Shown here: positions 28,079 to 37,266 of the stretch, in pieces
Layout: the number at the start of each line of letters is the position of its first letter
Numbering within the stretch: the first letter of the stretch is position 1
Origin: Arthrobacter pityocampae
GTDB taxonomy: Bacteria; Actinomycetota; Actinomycetes; Actinomycetales; Micrococcaceae
NCBI RefSeq assembly: GCF_002927275.1
Contig: NZ_PRKW01000001.1
Span: 124,001 to 188,000, forward strand
DNA length: 64,000 bases
Reading direction: 5' to 3'
The notes under the pieces: generated by a model
Told to the model about the DNA's origin: nothing
What the model saw: the letters and a program-made list of their open reading frames with translations, nothing else
Database searches by the model: none
Made by a program: the position numbers and the translations under genes

Positions 28079-28541
28079 CGCTCCCCGTTTCCTCGTACCG
28101 CGCCACCTGCGCGATCCGGCGGCTGTGCCGCTCTGCATTGCTGAACGGCTCGGCGAGGAACGCCTCGATGATCGCGGTCGCCTCCGCGACGGTGTGCTGC
28201 CGTCCGCCGACCGCGACGACGTTGGCGTCGTTGTGCTGGCGGGCCAGGCGGGCGGTGTCGAGGCTCCACGCGAGGGCGGCCCGGATGCCGCGCACCTTGT
28301 TCGCGGCGATCTGCTCGCCGTTGCCGGAGCCACCCAGGACGATCCCCAGGGCCTCGGTGCCCGCTGCCCGGTCCGCCATGACGGCCTGCGCGGCGTCGAT
28401 GCAGAACGAGGGGTAGTCGTCCTCCGGATCGTAGGAGGACGGGCCGTGGTCGACGACGTCGTGGCCCGCCGCGGTGAGGTGCGCGAGCAGGTGGGCGCTC
28501 AGCTCCAGGCCGGCGTGGTCGGTGGCGAGGTGGACGCGCAT
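28071..28541 (-). CDS. rpiB: ribose-5-phosphate isomerase B
   Basis: A 156-residue isomerase interconverting ribose 5-phosphate and ribulose 5-phosphate. Phosphate and substrate segments are ATDHAG near residue 7, GIVLGGSGNGEQIAANKVRG around residue 70, and RQHNDANVVAVGGR. In the active loop GSGNGE, the position of the catalytic Cys of E. coli RpiB is not Cys; the Mycobacterium tuberculosis enzyme has the same loop and uses Glu as base. The ATG at 28541 follows AGGAACCCACC. The gene overlaps the DNA glycosylase and diverges from pepN. Confidence 0.95.
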   Translation of the reverse strand: MRVHLATDHAGLELSAHLLAHLTAAGHDVVDHGPSSYDPEDDYPSFCIDAAQAVMADRAAGTEALGIVLGGSGNGEQIAANKVRGIRAALAWSLDTARLARQHNDANVVAVGGRQHTVAEATAIIEAFLAEPFSNAERHSRRIAQVARYEETGSVA

Positions 28542-28743
28542 GATGGTGGGTTCCTTCTGGTGGCGCCGGGGCGACGGCGGCTGCGGGAGGCCCCCGCCCG
28601 GCAGGGCGGGTCGGTTCCAGCCTAGACCGCCCGGCCGGAGGTATCGACGTGCGCGCCGCCGCCGGGCAGAGTGGGAGAATCGAACGGCCGCGCACCACCT
28701 GTCACCCGCGGCGAATCCGTATCCCCCACCCTGGAGGCGATCC

Positions 28744-31305
28744 TTGCCCGGTCTGAACCTGACGCGCGACGAAGCACGTACGCGCGCCGATCTGCTCACC
28801 GTCCACTCCTACGACATCACCCTCGACCTCACGCGCGGCGAGCGCGTGTTCCGGTCGACGACGGTGGTCTCGTTCGACGCACGCCAGGGCGCCTCGACGT
28901 TCATCGACGCCGTCACGGACACCGTGCACCGGATCGAGCTGAACGGCGTGACGCTGGACCCTGCGGAGGTCGCCGACGGCGCCCGCATCCAGCTCCCCGT
29001 ACTGGCCGCGAGCAACGTCCTCGTCGTCGAGGCCGACATGCTCTACATGAACACCGGGGAGGGCCTCCACCGTTTCGTCGACCCCGTGGACGGGGAGGTC
29101 TACCTCTACACCCAGTTCGAGGTCCCGGACTCCCGCCGCGTGTTCACCGTCTTCGAGCAGCCCGACCTGAAGGCGACGTTCCGCTTCTCGGTCACCGCGC
29201 CGTCGTACTGGGACGTCATCTCGAACACGGCGACGCCGGAGCCCGTCACAGCCGTGTCCGACGCTGACAGCGGCGCAGCCTCCACCTGGTCCTTCGAGCC
29301 CACCCCGGTCATGTCGTCCTACGTGACCGCGCTCATCGCGGGCCCGTACCAGTCGGTGCGCAGCGAACTGACGAGCTCGGACGGCCGCACGATCCCGCTC
29401 GGGGTGTTCGCCCGCAAGTCCCTCATGCAGTACCTGGACGCGGAGAACATCTTCGCCCTGACGCGCCAGGGCTTCGCGTTCTACGAGGAGCAGTTCGGCA
29501 CGCCCTACCCGTTCGCGAAGTACGACCAGCTGTTCGTGCCCGAGTTCAACGCCGGCGCCATGGAGAACGCGGGCGCCGTCACGTTCGTCGAGACGTACGT
29601 GTTCCGCTCCCGCGTCCCCGATGCGACCGTCGAGCGGCGCGCCATCACCATCCTCCACGAGCTGGCCCACATGTGGTTCGGCGACCTCGTCACCATGCGC
29701 TGGTGGAACGACCTCTGGCTGAACGAGTCCTTCGCCGAGTTCATGTCCACCCTCGCAGCCGCGAAGGCCACGGAGTTCGAGCAGGCATGGACCACGTTCG
29801 CGATCCTCGAGAAGGGCTGGGCCTATCGCCAGGACCAGCTGCCCTCCACCCACCCGATCGTCGCCACGATCAACGACCTCGAGGACGTCCAGGTCAACTT
29901 CGACGGCATCACCTACGCGAAGGGCGCGTCCGTGCTCAAGCAGCTGGTGGCCTGGGTGGGCGAGGAGGAGTTCATGCGGGGCGTGCGCCAGTACTTCGCG
30001 AAGCACTCCTGGAAGAACACGGAGCTGGTGGACCTTCTCTCCGAGCTCGAGGCCGCGAGCGGCCGCGACCTGAAGGCGTGGTCCTCCCTCTGGCTCGAGA
30101 CCGCGGGCGTCAACACGCTCCGCCCCGAGTTCACCACGGACGGGGACGGCACGATCACCTCGTTCGCGATCCTGCAGAGCGCGATCGAGGCGTTCCCGAC
30201 CATCCGGCCCCATCGTCTGGCGGTCGGCTTCTACGACCACGACGACGACGGCGCGCTCGTCCGGGTGCACCGGCTCGAACTCGACGTCGACGGCGAGCGC
30301 ACGGAGGTCCCGGACCTCGTGGGGCACCGGCAGCCGGCCCTCGTGCTCCTGAACGACGACGACCTCGCCTACGCGAAGATCCGCCTCGACCCCGCGTCCC
30401 TGCGCACCTCCGTGCGCCACGTCAGGGACTTCCGGGACTCCCTCCCCCGCACCCTCGTCCTCGCCTCGGCGTGGGACGCGGCCCGCGACGGTGAGACGCC
30501 GGCGCGCGACTACGTGGAACTCGTGCTGCAGAACGTCGGGGCGGAATCGGACTCCTCCGTGGTGCTCGTGCTGCTCCGGCAGCTCGCCTCGACCCTCGCG
30601 TTCTACGTCACCCCGGAGGACCGCGACGCGATGGGCGCCGCCGCCGCGGACAGCCTGCTGGACCTCGCCGTCGCCGCGGAGGCCGGCTCCGACGCCCAGC
30701 TGCAGTTCACCAGGGCCTTCTCCACCCACGCCCGCACCGCACCCCAGCTGGACACGGTGGCGGCCCTGCTCTCGGGAGAGCGCGTCCTCGAGGGGCTCAC
30801 CGTGGACCAGGACCTCCGCTGGGAGCTGCTGACGAGCCTGGTGGTCGGTGGTCGCGCCGGTGAGCAGGAGATCGACGCCGAACTCGCCCGGGACTCGACG
30901 GCGACCGGCGAGCTCGCGGCCGCCGCGGCCCGGGCCGCCGTCCCGACGCCGGAGGCCAAGGAGGCGGCCTGGGCGGCGCTCGTGGATTCCGCCGACCTGC
31001 CGAACGCGGCGCAGCGCTCCATGATCGGCGGGTTCACGCGCGTCCACGACCGCTCCCTGCTGGAGCCCTTCGTGGCGCGGTACTTCGCCTCGATCCAGGA
31101 TGTCTGGACGACCCGCACCCACGAGATCGCCCAGCAGATCATCGTGGGCCTCTACCCGTCGCTGCTGACCACCCAGGACACCCTGGACCGCACCGACGCC
31201 TTCCTGGCCGCCCTCGGCGAGGACTCCCCCTCGCTCCGGCGCCTGGTGCTGGAGAGCCGGGACGGCGTCGTCCGCGCCCTCAACGCGCAGGCCGTCGACC
31301 GGTAG
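28744..31305 (+). CDS. pepN: aminopeptidase N (M1 family)
   Basis: An 853-residue zinc aminopeptidase removing N-terminal residues from peptides in the cytoplasm. The exopeptidase motif GAMENAG is near residue 275. The zinc site H305-E-L-A-H309 is followed after 18 residues by the Glu of NESFAE (about 328), and a C-terminal ERAP1-like helical domain follows. The TTG at 28744 is chosen because GGAGG stands 6 bases upstream and the protein then reads MPGLNLTRDEARTRA, the usual N-terminus of actinobacterial PepN; no ATG or GTG fits as well. A strong hairpin follows the stop. Confidence 0.95.
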   Translation: MPGLNLTRDEARTRADLLTVHSYDITLDLTRGERVFRSTTVVSFDARQGASTFIDAVTDTVHRIELNGVTLDPAEVADGARIQLPVLAASNVLVVEADMLYMNTGEGLHRFVDPVDGEVYLYTQFEVPDSRRVFTVFEQPDLKATFRFSVTAPSYWDVISNTATPEPVTAVSDADSGAASTWSFEPTPVMSSYVTALIAGPYQSVRSELTSSDGRTIPLGVFARKSLMQYLDAENIFALTRQGFAFYEEQFGTPYPFAKYDQLFVPEFNAGAMENAGAVTFVETYVFRSRVPDATVERRAITILHELAHMWFGDLVTMRWWNDLWLNESFAEFMSTLAAAKATEFEQAWTTFAILEKGWAYRQDQLPSTHPIVATINDLEDVQVNFDGITYAKGASVLKQLVAWVGEEEFMRGVRQYFAKHSWKNTELVDLLSELEAASGRDLKAWSSLWLETAGVNTLRPEFTTDGDGTITSFAILQSAIEAFPTIRPHRLAVGFYDHDDDGALVRVHRLELDVDGERTEVPDLVGHRQPALVLLNDDDLAYAKIRLDPASLRTSVRHVRDFRDSLPRTLVLASAWDAARDGETPARDYVELVLQNVGAESDSSVVLVLLRQLASTLAFYVTPEDRDAMGAAAADSLLDLAVAAEAGSDAQLQFTRAFSTHARTAPQLDTVAALLSGERVLEGLTVDQDLRWELLTSLVVGGRAGEQEIDAELARDSTATGELAAAAARAAVPTPEAKEAAWAALVDSADLPNAAQRSMIGGFTRVHDRSLLEPFVARYFASIQDVWTTRTHEIAQQIIVGLYPSLLTTQDTLDRTDAFLAALGEDSPSLRRLVLESRDGVVRALNAQAVDR

Positions 31306-31311
31306 GCGACG

Positions 31312-31347
31312 GCCGGGCGGGGAGGACCGCGGTCCTCCCCGCCCGGC
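31312..31347 (+). terminator. terminator after pepN
   Basis: A perfect inverted repeat of 17 bases per arm (left arm starts GCCGGGCGG), centred on 31329-31330, 6 bases after the pepN stop. No clear T-run follows. Confidence 0.85.
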
Positions 31348-31388
31348 ACCTGCTGCGCCGGCCGGCGCGCCGGCGTTAGGGTCGTGTC

Positions 31389-31868
31389 ATGAACCTGCAG
31401 GAACACTCCTACACGGCTAACCTCCGCTGGACCGGGAACCTCGGCACCGGGACCTCCGGGTACCGCGCCTACAGCCGCGACCACGAGATCGACGTCGACG
31501 GCCCGGGCACACTCCCCGGCACGGCGGACCCCACGTTCCACGGAGCGAAGGACCGCTGGAACCCCGAGCAGCTGCTGCTGACCGCCGTCGCGCAGTGCCA
31601 CATGCTGTCCTACCTCCACGTCGCGGTGAAGGCTGGCGTCGTCGTCACGGGGTACCGGGACACCGCGACGGGCACCCTGCGCCTCAACCGGGACGGCAGC
31701 GGCGAGTTCACGGGGATCGTGCTGCACCCCGTCGTCGACCTGCAGGACGCCGCCCAGTCCGGCCTCGCCGACTCCCTGCACGCGGAGGCGAACCGCGTGT
31801 GCTTCATCGCCCGGTCCCTCAACTTCCCGGTCCACCACGAGCCTGTCTCCGGCGCCGGCCTCGGCTGA
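31389..31868 (+). CDS. OsmC/YhfA-family peroxiredoxin-like protein
   Basis: A 159-residue OsmC-fold protein. The two family cysteines are in VAQCHMLSYL (about residue 73) and RVCFIARSLN (about 138), separated by the expected beta-strand and helix region. Such proteins reduce organic hydroperoxides with thiol donors. The ATG at 31389 is used; GTTAGGGTCGTGTC upstream offers a -10-like TTAGGG but no clear ribosome site. It is a single gene between the pepN terminator and the MscS gene. Confidence 0.9.
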   Translation: MNLQEHSYTANLRWTGNLGTGTSGYRAYSRDHEIDVDGPGTLPGTADPTFHGAKDRWNPEQLLLTAVAQCHMLSYLHVAVKAGVVVTGYRDTATGTLRLNRDGSGEFTGIVLHPVVDLQDAAQSGLADSLHAEANRVCFIARSLNFPVHHEPVSGAGLG

Positions 31869-31979
31869 GGACCACCGGGGGCCGCCCGGCTCCGCTGTAG
31901 CCTGTTAAGGCACCCCCGCGCGCACCGCGCCCACGGCGCCGCCCCGGCGGACCCCGCATGCCCGCACGAAAGTGATTCC

Positions 31980-32615
31980 ATGACATTCCTCAACTCCCTC
32001 GGCTACGGCGGCCAGGTCCTCGCCGCGCTGGTCACCGTGATCGGCGCCGTGATCCTGTGGCTCGTGATCCGGTACCTGATCAACCGCTCGGTCAAGCGCG
32101 TCCAGAGCGGCTACAGCGTCTTCAAGAAACCGCACTTCAGGTGGGCCCAGCCCGCGCTGCGCCCCTTCGACAGCGCCCGGCGCGTCCAGCGCGCGGAGAC
32201 GATCGGCGGCCTGCTCTCGAGCGTCGCCGCCCTGACCATCGCGATCATCGCCGGCCTGATGGTCATCGACACGCTCGGCTTCAACATCGGTCCCATCCTC
32301 GCGAGCGTCGGCATCGTCGGCATAGCGATCGGCTTCGGTGCGCGCGAGGTCATCCGGGACGCCTTCCTCGGCTTCTTCATCACCATGGAGGACCAGTACG
32401 GCATCGGCGACACCATCGAGGTGGGCGATACCGTGGGCGTGGTCCAGTCCCTCGGCCTGCGCATCACGCGCCTCGTCGACGAGGACGGTGCCATCTGGTA
32501 CGTGCGCAACGGCGACATCACGAAGGTCGGCAACCGGTCGCAGGGCGAGTACGTGGCGCCGGCCCCCGAACCCACGGTCCCGGCGGCACCCGCCCTCGCC
32601 CAGGAGCAGTCATGA
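31980..32615 (+). CDS. small MscS-family mechanosensitive channel
   Basis: A 211-residue membrane protein. Two to three N-terminal membrane segments lead to the pore helix [22 protein letters not shown] and the beta-domain start [12 protein letters not shown]. The long C-terminal alpha/beta vestibule of E. coli MscS (286 residues) is missing; the protein ends soon after [13 protein letters not shown] in a Pro/Ala tail. Short versions of this kind are frequent in actinobacteria. It should release solutes on hypo-osmotic shock, though gating without the vestibule may differ. The ATGA overlap with the globin gene suggests they are co-translated. Confidence 0.9.
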   Translation: MTFLNSLGYGGQVLAALVTVIGAVILWLVIRYLINRSVKRVQSGYSVFKKPHFRWAQPALRPFDSARRVQRAETIGGLLSSVAALTIAIIAGLMVIDTLGFNIGPILASVGIVGIAIGFGAREVIRDAFLGFFITMEDQYGIGDTIEVGDTVGVVQSLGLRITRLVDEDGAIWYVRNGDITKVGNRSQGEYVAPAPEPTVPAAPALAQEQS

Positions 32616-33091
32616 GCACGGAGGACCCGGCACAGACCCCGCCCCCCGGGGGGCGGGCTGCCCTTCCCGTGGAACGGCTCGTCGCTGCCGGGCAGGGCTT
32701 TACCCAGCCGCAGTACACGGACAACTTCTACGAGGCGGTGGGTGGGCACCCCACGTTCGTCCGCCTGGTCGACGCGTTCTACGCCGGCGTGGCCGCCGAC
32801 GACGTGCTGCGTCCCATGTACCCGGAGCAGGATCTCGGGCCGGCGAAGGAACGCCTGCTGCTGTTCCTCGAGCAGTACTGGGGCGGGCCGAAGACCTACG
32901 GCGAGCAGCGCGGCCACCCGAGGCTCCGCATGCGGCACATGCCGTTCCGCGTCGGGCCGCTGGCGCGGGACCGGTGGCTGGAGCACATGCGCGCCGCCGT
33001 GGACACCCTGGACCTCGCTCCCCTGCACGAGGCAACCCTGTGGGACTACCTCGAGCGCGCCGCCCACTCGATGGTGAACGCCGCGGACTGA
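32612..33091 (+). CDS. glbO: group II truncated hemoglobin (GlbO-like)
   Basis: A 159-residue protein. About 30 Pro/Ala-rich residues precede the globin core, which begins [20 protein letters not shown]. Typical trHbII features follow: [17 protein letters not shown], the proximal-His segment [11 protein letters not shown], and W at G8 in DRWLEHM. These proteins bind oxygen and handle NO or peroxide with electron donors in the cytoplasm. The start overlaps the MscS stop (ATGA). The stop is 5 bases before a 15-bp tandem-repeat array. Confidence 0.94.
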   Translation: MSTEDPAQTPPPGGRAALPVERLVAAGQGFTQPQYTDNFYEAVGGHPTFVRLVDAFYAGVAADDVLRPMYPEQDLGPAKERLLLFLEQYWGGPKTYGEQRGHPRLRMRHMPFRVGPLARDRWLEHMRAAVDTLDLAPLHEATLWDYLERAAHSMVNAAD

Positions 33092-33096
33092 CGCCC

Positions 33097-33216
33097 GATC
33101 GGAGCACGGCCGGCCAGAGCACCGCCGGCCAGAGCACCGCCGATCAGAGCACCGCCGATCAGAAGACGCCCCGTCGGAGGACGCCCCGTCAGTGCGCCGT
33201 CCGTCAGAGGACGGCG
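33097..33216. repeat. tandem array, eight 15-bp units
   Basis: Eight consecutive 15-bp units starting GATCGGAGCACGGCC. Units 2 and 3 are identical (GGCCAGAGCACCGCC), and the others drift gradually to CGTCAGAGGACGGCG. The array fills the whole space between the convergent globin gene (stop at 33091) and the gene on the other strand. That gene's stop codon (33206-33204) lies inside the last unit. Confidence 0.9.
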
Positions 33217-33860
33217 GCGGCCCGCACGAGGACATGGCCGCGCGCCGTGCTGACCCGGGACCAGCGCCCGTTCGTGTGCACGGTGGCGGACATCCCGGGC
33301 TGGAGGAAGCCGAGGCTGAACGCCCCGAAGGCCGCCCCGGCCGGCACGGCGCCGGGCACATCGTCCAGCGGGCGCCCCCATACGGCGATCCTCGCGCTGC
33401 TCACGAGCGGCGCTCCTGCACGCTCGGGCAGGCTTCGGGCCACCTCCGCGATGCCCCGGTGCGCCGCCTCGTCGAGGACTTCCACCGCCACGGTCCCCGC
33501 CGCCTCCCAGCCCGCCCGCGGCGGCAGGACGCCGGCCCAGTTCTCGGTGACCGTCACGGTGGGTACCGGGAACACGACGTCACCGGCGGGCATGTGGGCG
33601 AGCCGGTCGAGGACCGAGCCGAGCGCGACCGTGGTGTCGACGTCGGCCTCCTCCGCGAGCTCCATGGTCCTGAGGCCCAGCACGGTGGGGACGGCCTCGC
33701 CGAGCACCGTGGGGCGGAGGGTGCACACGTACGCGGCGAGGATCCGGCCGGCGCCCACGAGTCTCATGCCGCCGTCGTCGTTCGCCCGGGCGCGGGCGGT
33801 GAAGGTCCGGAGATCGGCCACCGTCTGCGGGTCCGCGAACCGCAGGGACGACGTCGTCAT
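33204..33860 (-). CDS. conserved hypothetical protein, actinobacterial
   Basis: A 218-residue soluble protein of unknown function with no motif I recognise. It has no signal peptide or membrane segment and a mixed alpha/beta composition; the C-terminal half (GFLQPGMSATVHTNGRW) resembles a small beta barrel. The single cysteine is in YVCTLRP. The ATG at 33860 overlaps the stop of the upstream hotdog thioesterase (33857) by 4 bases, so the two are a coupled pair and may act on the same pathway. The last codons and stop lie inside the 15-bp repeat array, so the C-terminal residues may vary between strains. Confidence 0.75.
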   Translation of the reverse strand: MTTSSLRFADPQTVADLRTFTARARANDDGGMRLVGAGRILAAYVCTLRPTVLGEAVPTVLGLRTMELAEEADVDTTVALGSVLDRLAHMPAGDVVFPVPTVTVTENWAGVLPPRAGWEAAGTVAVEVLDEAAHRGIAEVARSLPERAGAPLVSSARIAVWGRPLDDVPGAVPAGAAFGAFSLGFLQPGMSATVHTNGRWSRVSTARGHVLVRAAAVL

Positions 33861-34330
33861 GCCCGCCCCCCGGCCCGCGTCCGGCGGAAGGGGACGACCG
33901 GGCCCTCCCAGGACCGGAGCATCACCCTCTGCTCCTCGGACAGGCGTACAGGACGGCCGGTGCTGCGGCTGACCAGCACCATGGTGGTCGCGGCGACCGC
34001 GCTCGTGGTGCTGCCCTCGTCCGCCACCCGGTCCCGCACCGTGTAGCCGAGCTCGAAGCTGGAGCCGCCCACGGCGGTCACCCAGAGATCGACGGCGGCC
34101 GGCTCCATGCTCACGCTCAGCGGCGAGCGATACTCGATCTCCTGGCGGCCCACGAGCGTGTAGTGGTCCGGGTCGATCAGCTCCATGAAGGACCCGCCGG
34201 GCTGCGGCTCGTGCATCAGGGACAGGCGCGCGTCCTCGAGGAACTGGAGGAAGCGGACGTTGTTGACGTGGCCATAGGAATCCTCGTCGCCGAACCGCAG
34301 CTGGAGGGGGAAGGTGTGCACCGGGGACAT
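33857..34330 (-). CDS. acyl-CoA thioesterase, 4-hydroxybenzoyl-CoA/FadM hotdog type
   Basis: A 157-residue hotdog-fold protein. The N-terminal strand and active-site loop RFGDEDSYGHVNNVRFLQFL is the thioesterase signature: an acidic residue before YGHVNN, then the long helix. EIEYRSPL and LGYTVRD are the following strands. It would hydrolyse acyl- or aroyl-CoA; the substrate is not predictable. The ATG at 34330 is used. It is coupled to the unknown gene downstream and diverges from a TesB-type thioesterase 185 bases away, an unusual pairing of two thioesterase folds. Confidence 0.9.
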   Translation of the reverse strand: MSPVHTFPLQLRFGDEDSYGHVNNVRFLQFLEDARLSLMHEPQPGGSFMELIDPDHYTLVGRQEIEYRSPLSVSMEPAAVDLWVTAVGGSSFELGYTVRDRVADEGSTTSAVAATTMVLVSRSTGRPVRLSEEQRVMLRSWEGPVVPFRRTRAGGRA

Positions 34331-34515
34331 AGCGCCATCCTCTCAAACAGGGCCCCCGCCCGACGATTCGCCGGGGCCGCGGTACCCCGGTGTGAGGAAC
34401 AGCATGGGTGCGGCGGCCCACCTGTATTGAGTGCGCCTGGAGCGGCGTCTAGGGTCAGTAGATGCCCGGAAGCGCACGGCTCCCACCGCCCCGCCCCACG
34501 AGGAGACACCGAACC

Positions 34516-35436
34516 ATGGCAGAACACGCGCCCGCAGCAGAGGCACCGGCGCGGGGAGCGCAGGCGAAGGACCCCACCCGGGCCCTCCTGGACCTGCTCG
34601 ACCTCAGCAGCGCCGAGGGTGCACAGACGGACGAGGAGATCTTCGTCGGCAGCTCCGCCCGCCAGCCGAGCCGGCGCGTCTTCGGCGGCCAGGTACTCGC
34701 GCAGTCGCTGATCGCGGCCATGCGGACGGTCGAGCCGACGCGCGAGGTCCACTCCATGCACGGCTACTTCCTGCGGGCGGGCGACGCGGACCAGCCCATC
34801 ACGTTCGGTGTCCAGCGGCTGCGGGACGGGCGGTCGTTCTCCGCCCGGCGCACGCACGCCTACCAGAACGGCGTGCCCATCCTCTCCATGATCGCGTCCT
34901 TCCAGGAACCCGACGACGGCGTCACCCACCAGGACACGATGCCGGAGGGCATCCCCGACCCCGAGAGCCTGCCGTCCACGGCCGAACTGCTCGGCGCCTT
35001 CGACCACCCCGTCGCCCAGGCGTGGGCCTTCGACCGGCCGTTCGACATCCGGCACGTCGACGCCCCGCTGTACCTGTCCAACGAGGGCTCCCGCGAGCCC
35101 CGCAACGCCGTCTGGATGCGCAGCCTCGGGCCCATGCCGGACGACCCGAACATCCACCGGGCCGCCCTCGCGTACGCGAGCGACTACACCCTGCTCGAAT
35201 CGATCCTGCGACCCCACGGGCTGAGCTGGATCCACCCCGGCATGAACGTGGCGAGCCTCGACCACGCGATGTGGTGGCACCGCCCCGTCCGGGTGGACGA
35301 CTGGCTGCTCTACGTCCAGAGCTCCCCCAGCGCGTCCGGGGCACGCGGGCTCGCCGCCGGCCGCATCTACGACCGCAGCGGGGCCCTGGTGGCGAGCGTG
35401 GCACAGGAGGGCATGGTCAGGATCCCGTCCGCCTGA
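34516..35436 (+). CDS. tesB: acyl-CoA thioesterase II
   Basis: A 306-residue double-hotdog thioesterase. Conserved features are RVFGGQVLAQSLIAA in the first hotdog, HSMHGYFLRAGD, DGRSFSARRTHAYQNG, and the second-half LDHAMWWHRPVRVDDWLLY with its catalytic Asp region. It cleaves fatty acyl-CoA to free acid and CoA. The ATG at 34516 follows AGGAGACACCGAACC; an earlier in-frame ATG (34462) gives a tail of basic/Pro residues and is less likely. The N-terminal 20 residues are Ala-rich. A long hairpin terminator follows. Confidence 0.95.
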   Translation: MAEHAPAAEAPARGAQAKDPTRALLDLLDLSSAEGAQTDEEIFVGSSARQPSRRVFGGQVLAQSLIAAMRTVEPTREVHSMHGYFLRAGDADQPITFGVQRLRDGRSFSARRTHAYQNGVPILSMIASFQEPDDGVTHQDTMPEGIPDPESLPSTAELLGAFDHPVAQAWAFDRPFDIRHVDAPLYLSNEGSREPRNAVWMRSLGPMPDDPNIHRAALAYASDYTLLESILRPHGLSWIHPGMNVASLDHAMWWHRPVRVDDWLLYVQSSPSASGARGLAAGRIYDRSGALVASVAQEGMVRIPSA

Positions 35437-35463
35437 TCCTCGCCCGGCCGCTGCCGCAGAGAC

Positions 35464-35501
35464 GAACGAAGGGACACGGCCTGGGCCGTGTCCCTTCGTT
35501 C
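35464..35501. terminator. bidirectional hairpin terminator, tesB / ABC-F
   Basis: A perfect 18-base inverted repeat (left arm starts GAACGAAGGG) around a TG centre, between the convergent tesB (plus) and ABC-F (minus) genes. Confidence 0.88.
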
Positions 35502-35520
35502 TCCTCGCCCGTGCGCTTCG

Positions 35521-37203
35521 TCAGTCGCGGGTGAGGCGGCGGTGCGTGACGCGGTGCGGTTTCGCGGCGTCGGCTCCGAGCCGTTCCACCTTGTTCTGCT
35601 CGTAGGCGTCGAAGTTGCCCTCGAACCAGTACCAGTTGTCCGGGTTCTCCTCCGTGCCCTCGTAGGACAGGATGTGGGTGGCCACGCGGTCCAGGAACCA
35701 CCGGTCGTGCGAGACGACGACGGCGCAGCCGGGGAACTCGAGCAGGGCGTTCTCGAGGCTCGAGAGCGTCTCGACGTCGAGGTCGTTGGTCGGTTCGTCG
35801 AGGAGCAGCAGGTTGCCGCCCTGCTTCAGGGTCATCGCGAGGTTCAGCCTGTTGCGCTCACCACCGGAGAGGACCCCGGCCTTCTTCTGCTGGTCCGGAC
35901 CCTTGAAGCCGAACGCCGACACGTACGCGCGGGAGGGCATCTCGACCTGACCGACCTGGATGAAGTCGAGGCCGTCGGACACGACCTCCCACAGGCTCTT
36001 GTTGGGGTCGATGCCGCCGCGGGACTGGTCCACGTAGGAGATCTTCACCGAGTCGCCGATCCGCAGCTCGCCGCCGTCGAGCGGTTCCAGGCCCACGATC
36101 GTCTTGAACAGCGTGGTCTTGCCGACGCCGTTGGGGCCGATGACGCCGACGATCCCGTTGCGGGGCAGCGAGAAGGACAGGCCGTCGATGAGGATGCGCT
36201 CGTCGTAGCCCTTGCGCAGGTCGTGCGCCTCGATGACCTGGCTGCCGAGCCTGGGGCCCGGCGGGATCTGGATCTCCTCGAAGTCCAGCTTCCGGGTGCG
36301 CTCCGCCTCCGCGGCCATCTCCTCGTACCGGTTCAGGCGCGCCTTCGACTTCGTCTGGCGTCCCTTGGCGTTCGAGCGGACCCACTCGAGTTCCTCGGTC
36401 AGGCGCTTCGAGAGCTTCTGGTCCTTCTTGCCCTGCACCTCGAGACGGGCGCGCTTCTTCTCCAGGTAGGTGGAGTAGTTGCCCTCGTAGGGGTACAGGT
36501 GGCCGCGGTCCACCTCCGCGATCCATTCGGCGACGTGATCCAGGAAGTAGCGGTCGTGGGTGACGGCGAGCACGGCGCCGGCGTAGGACTTCAGGTGCTG
36601 CTCCAGCCAGAGCACGCTCTCAGCGTCGAGGTGGTTGGTGGGCTCGTCGAGGAGGAGCAGATCCGGCTTCTGCAGCAGCAGCTTGCAGAGCGCGACGCGG
36701 CGGCGCTCACCACCGGAGAGGATCGTGACGTCGGCCTCGGGCGGCGGGCAGCGCAGGGCGTCCATGGCCTGCTCGAGCTGGGAGTCGAGGTCCCAGGCGT
36801 CGGCGGCGTCAATGGCCTCCTGCAGCTTGCCCATCTCGTCGAGGAGCGTGTCGTAGTCGGCGTCCGGGGAGGCCATCTCCTCGGAGATCTCGTTGAACCG
36901 CTGGATCTTCCCGTAGATCTCGCCCACGCCCTCCTGGACGTTGCCGAGCACGGTCTTCTCCTCGTTCAGCGGTGGCTCCTGCAGGAGGATGCCGACCGTG
37001 TACCCGGGGCTGAGGCGCGCTTCGCCGTTCGACGGCGTGTCCATGCCTGCCATGATCTTCAGGATGGTGGACTTACCGGCGCCGTTCGGCCCCACGACGC
37101 CGATCTTCGCACCAGGGAAGAACGACATGCTGACGTCGTCGAGGATTACTTTGTCGCCCACGGCCTTGCGGGCCTTGCTCATTGTGTAGATAAATTCCGC
37201 CAT
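35521..37203 (-). CDS. ettA: energy-dependent translational throttle protein EttA (ABC-F)
   Basis: A 560-residue soluble ABC-F ATPase that acts on the ribosome E site. It has two ABC domains without membrane parts: the first Walker A is GPNGAGKST with signature LSGGERRR, the second is GPNGVGKTT with LSGGERNR, and the Walker B strings are LLLLDEPTNHLD and LLLLDEPTNDLD. A charged linker with an arm region (EKKRARLEVQGKKDQKLSK) lies between. The length matches EttA (555 in E. coli). The ATG at 37203 is used; it reads MAEFIYTMSKARKAVG as in the family. It is a single gene after the lipoprotein gene. Confidence 0.95.
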   Translation of the reverse strand: MAEFIYTMSKARKAVGDKVILDDVSMSFFPGAKIGVVGPNGAGKSTILKIMAGMDTPSNGEARLSPGYTVGILLQEPPLNEEKTVLGNVQEGVGEIYGKIQRFNEISEEMASPDADYDTLLDEMGKLQEAIDAADAWDLDSQLEQAMDALRCPPPEADVTILSGGERRRVALCKLLLQKPDLLLLDEPTNHLDAESVLWLEQHLKSYAGAVLAVTHDRYFLDHVAEWIAEVDRGHLYPYEGNYSTYLEKKRARLEVQGKKDQKLSKRLTEELEWVRSNAKGRQTKSKARLNRYEEMAAEAERTRKLDFEEIQIPPGPRLGSQVIEAHDLRKGYDERILIDGLSFSLPRNGIVGVIGPNGVGKTTLFKTIVGLEPLDGGELRIGDSVKISYVDQSRGGIDPNKSLWEVVSDGLDFIQVGQVEMPSRAYVSAFGFKGPDQQKKAGVLSGGERNRLNLAMTLKQGGNLLLLDEPTNDLDVETLSSLENALLEFPGCAVVVSHDRWFLDRVATHILSYEGTEENPDNWYWFEGNFDAYEQNKVERLGADAAKPHRVTHRRLTRD

Positions 37204-37266
37204 GTCACCAAGGCTAGTGGGTGGCCGGACCGATCTCACACTCGGTCCGTCGGGCAGGGTCCTGCC

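Noticed and set aside
33046-33381. Pentapeptide-like reading (GALIGGALAGGALAG) of the tandem array
   Set aside because: The five-residue period follows from the 15-bp unit; the reading overlaps two real genes and has no start signals.
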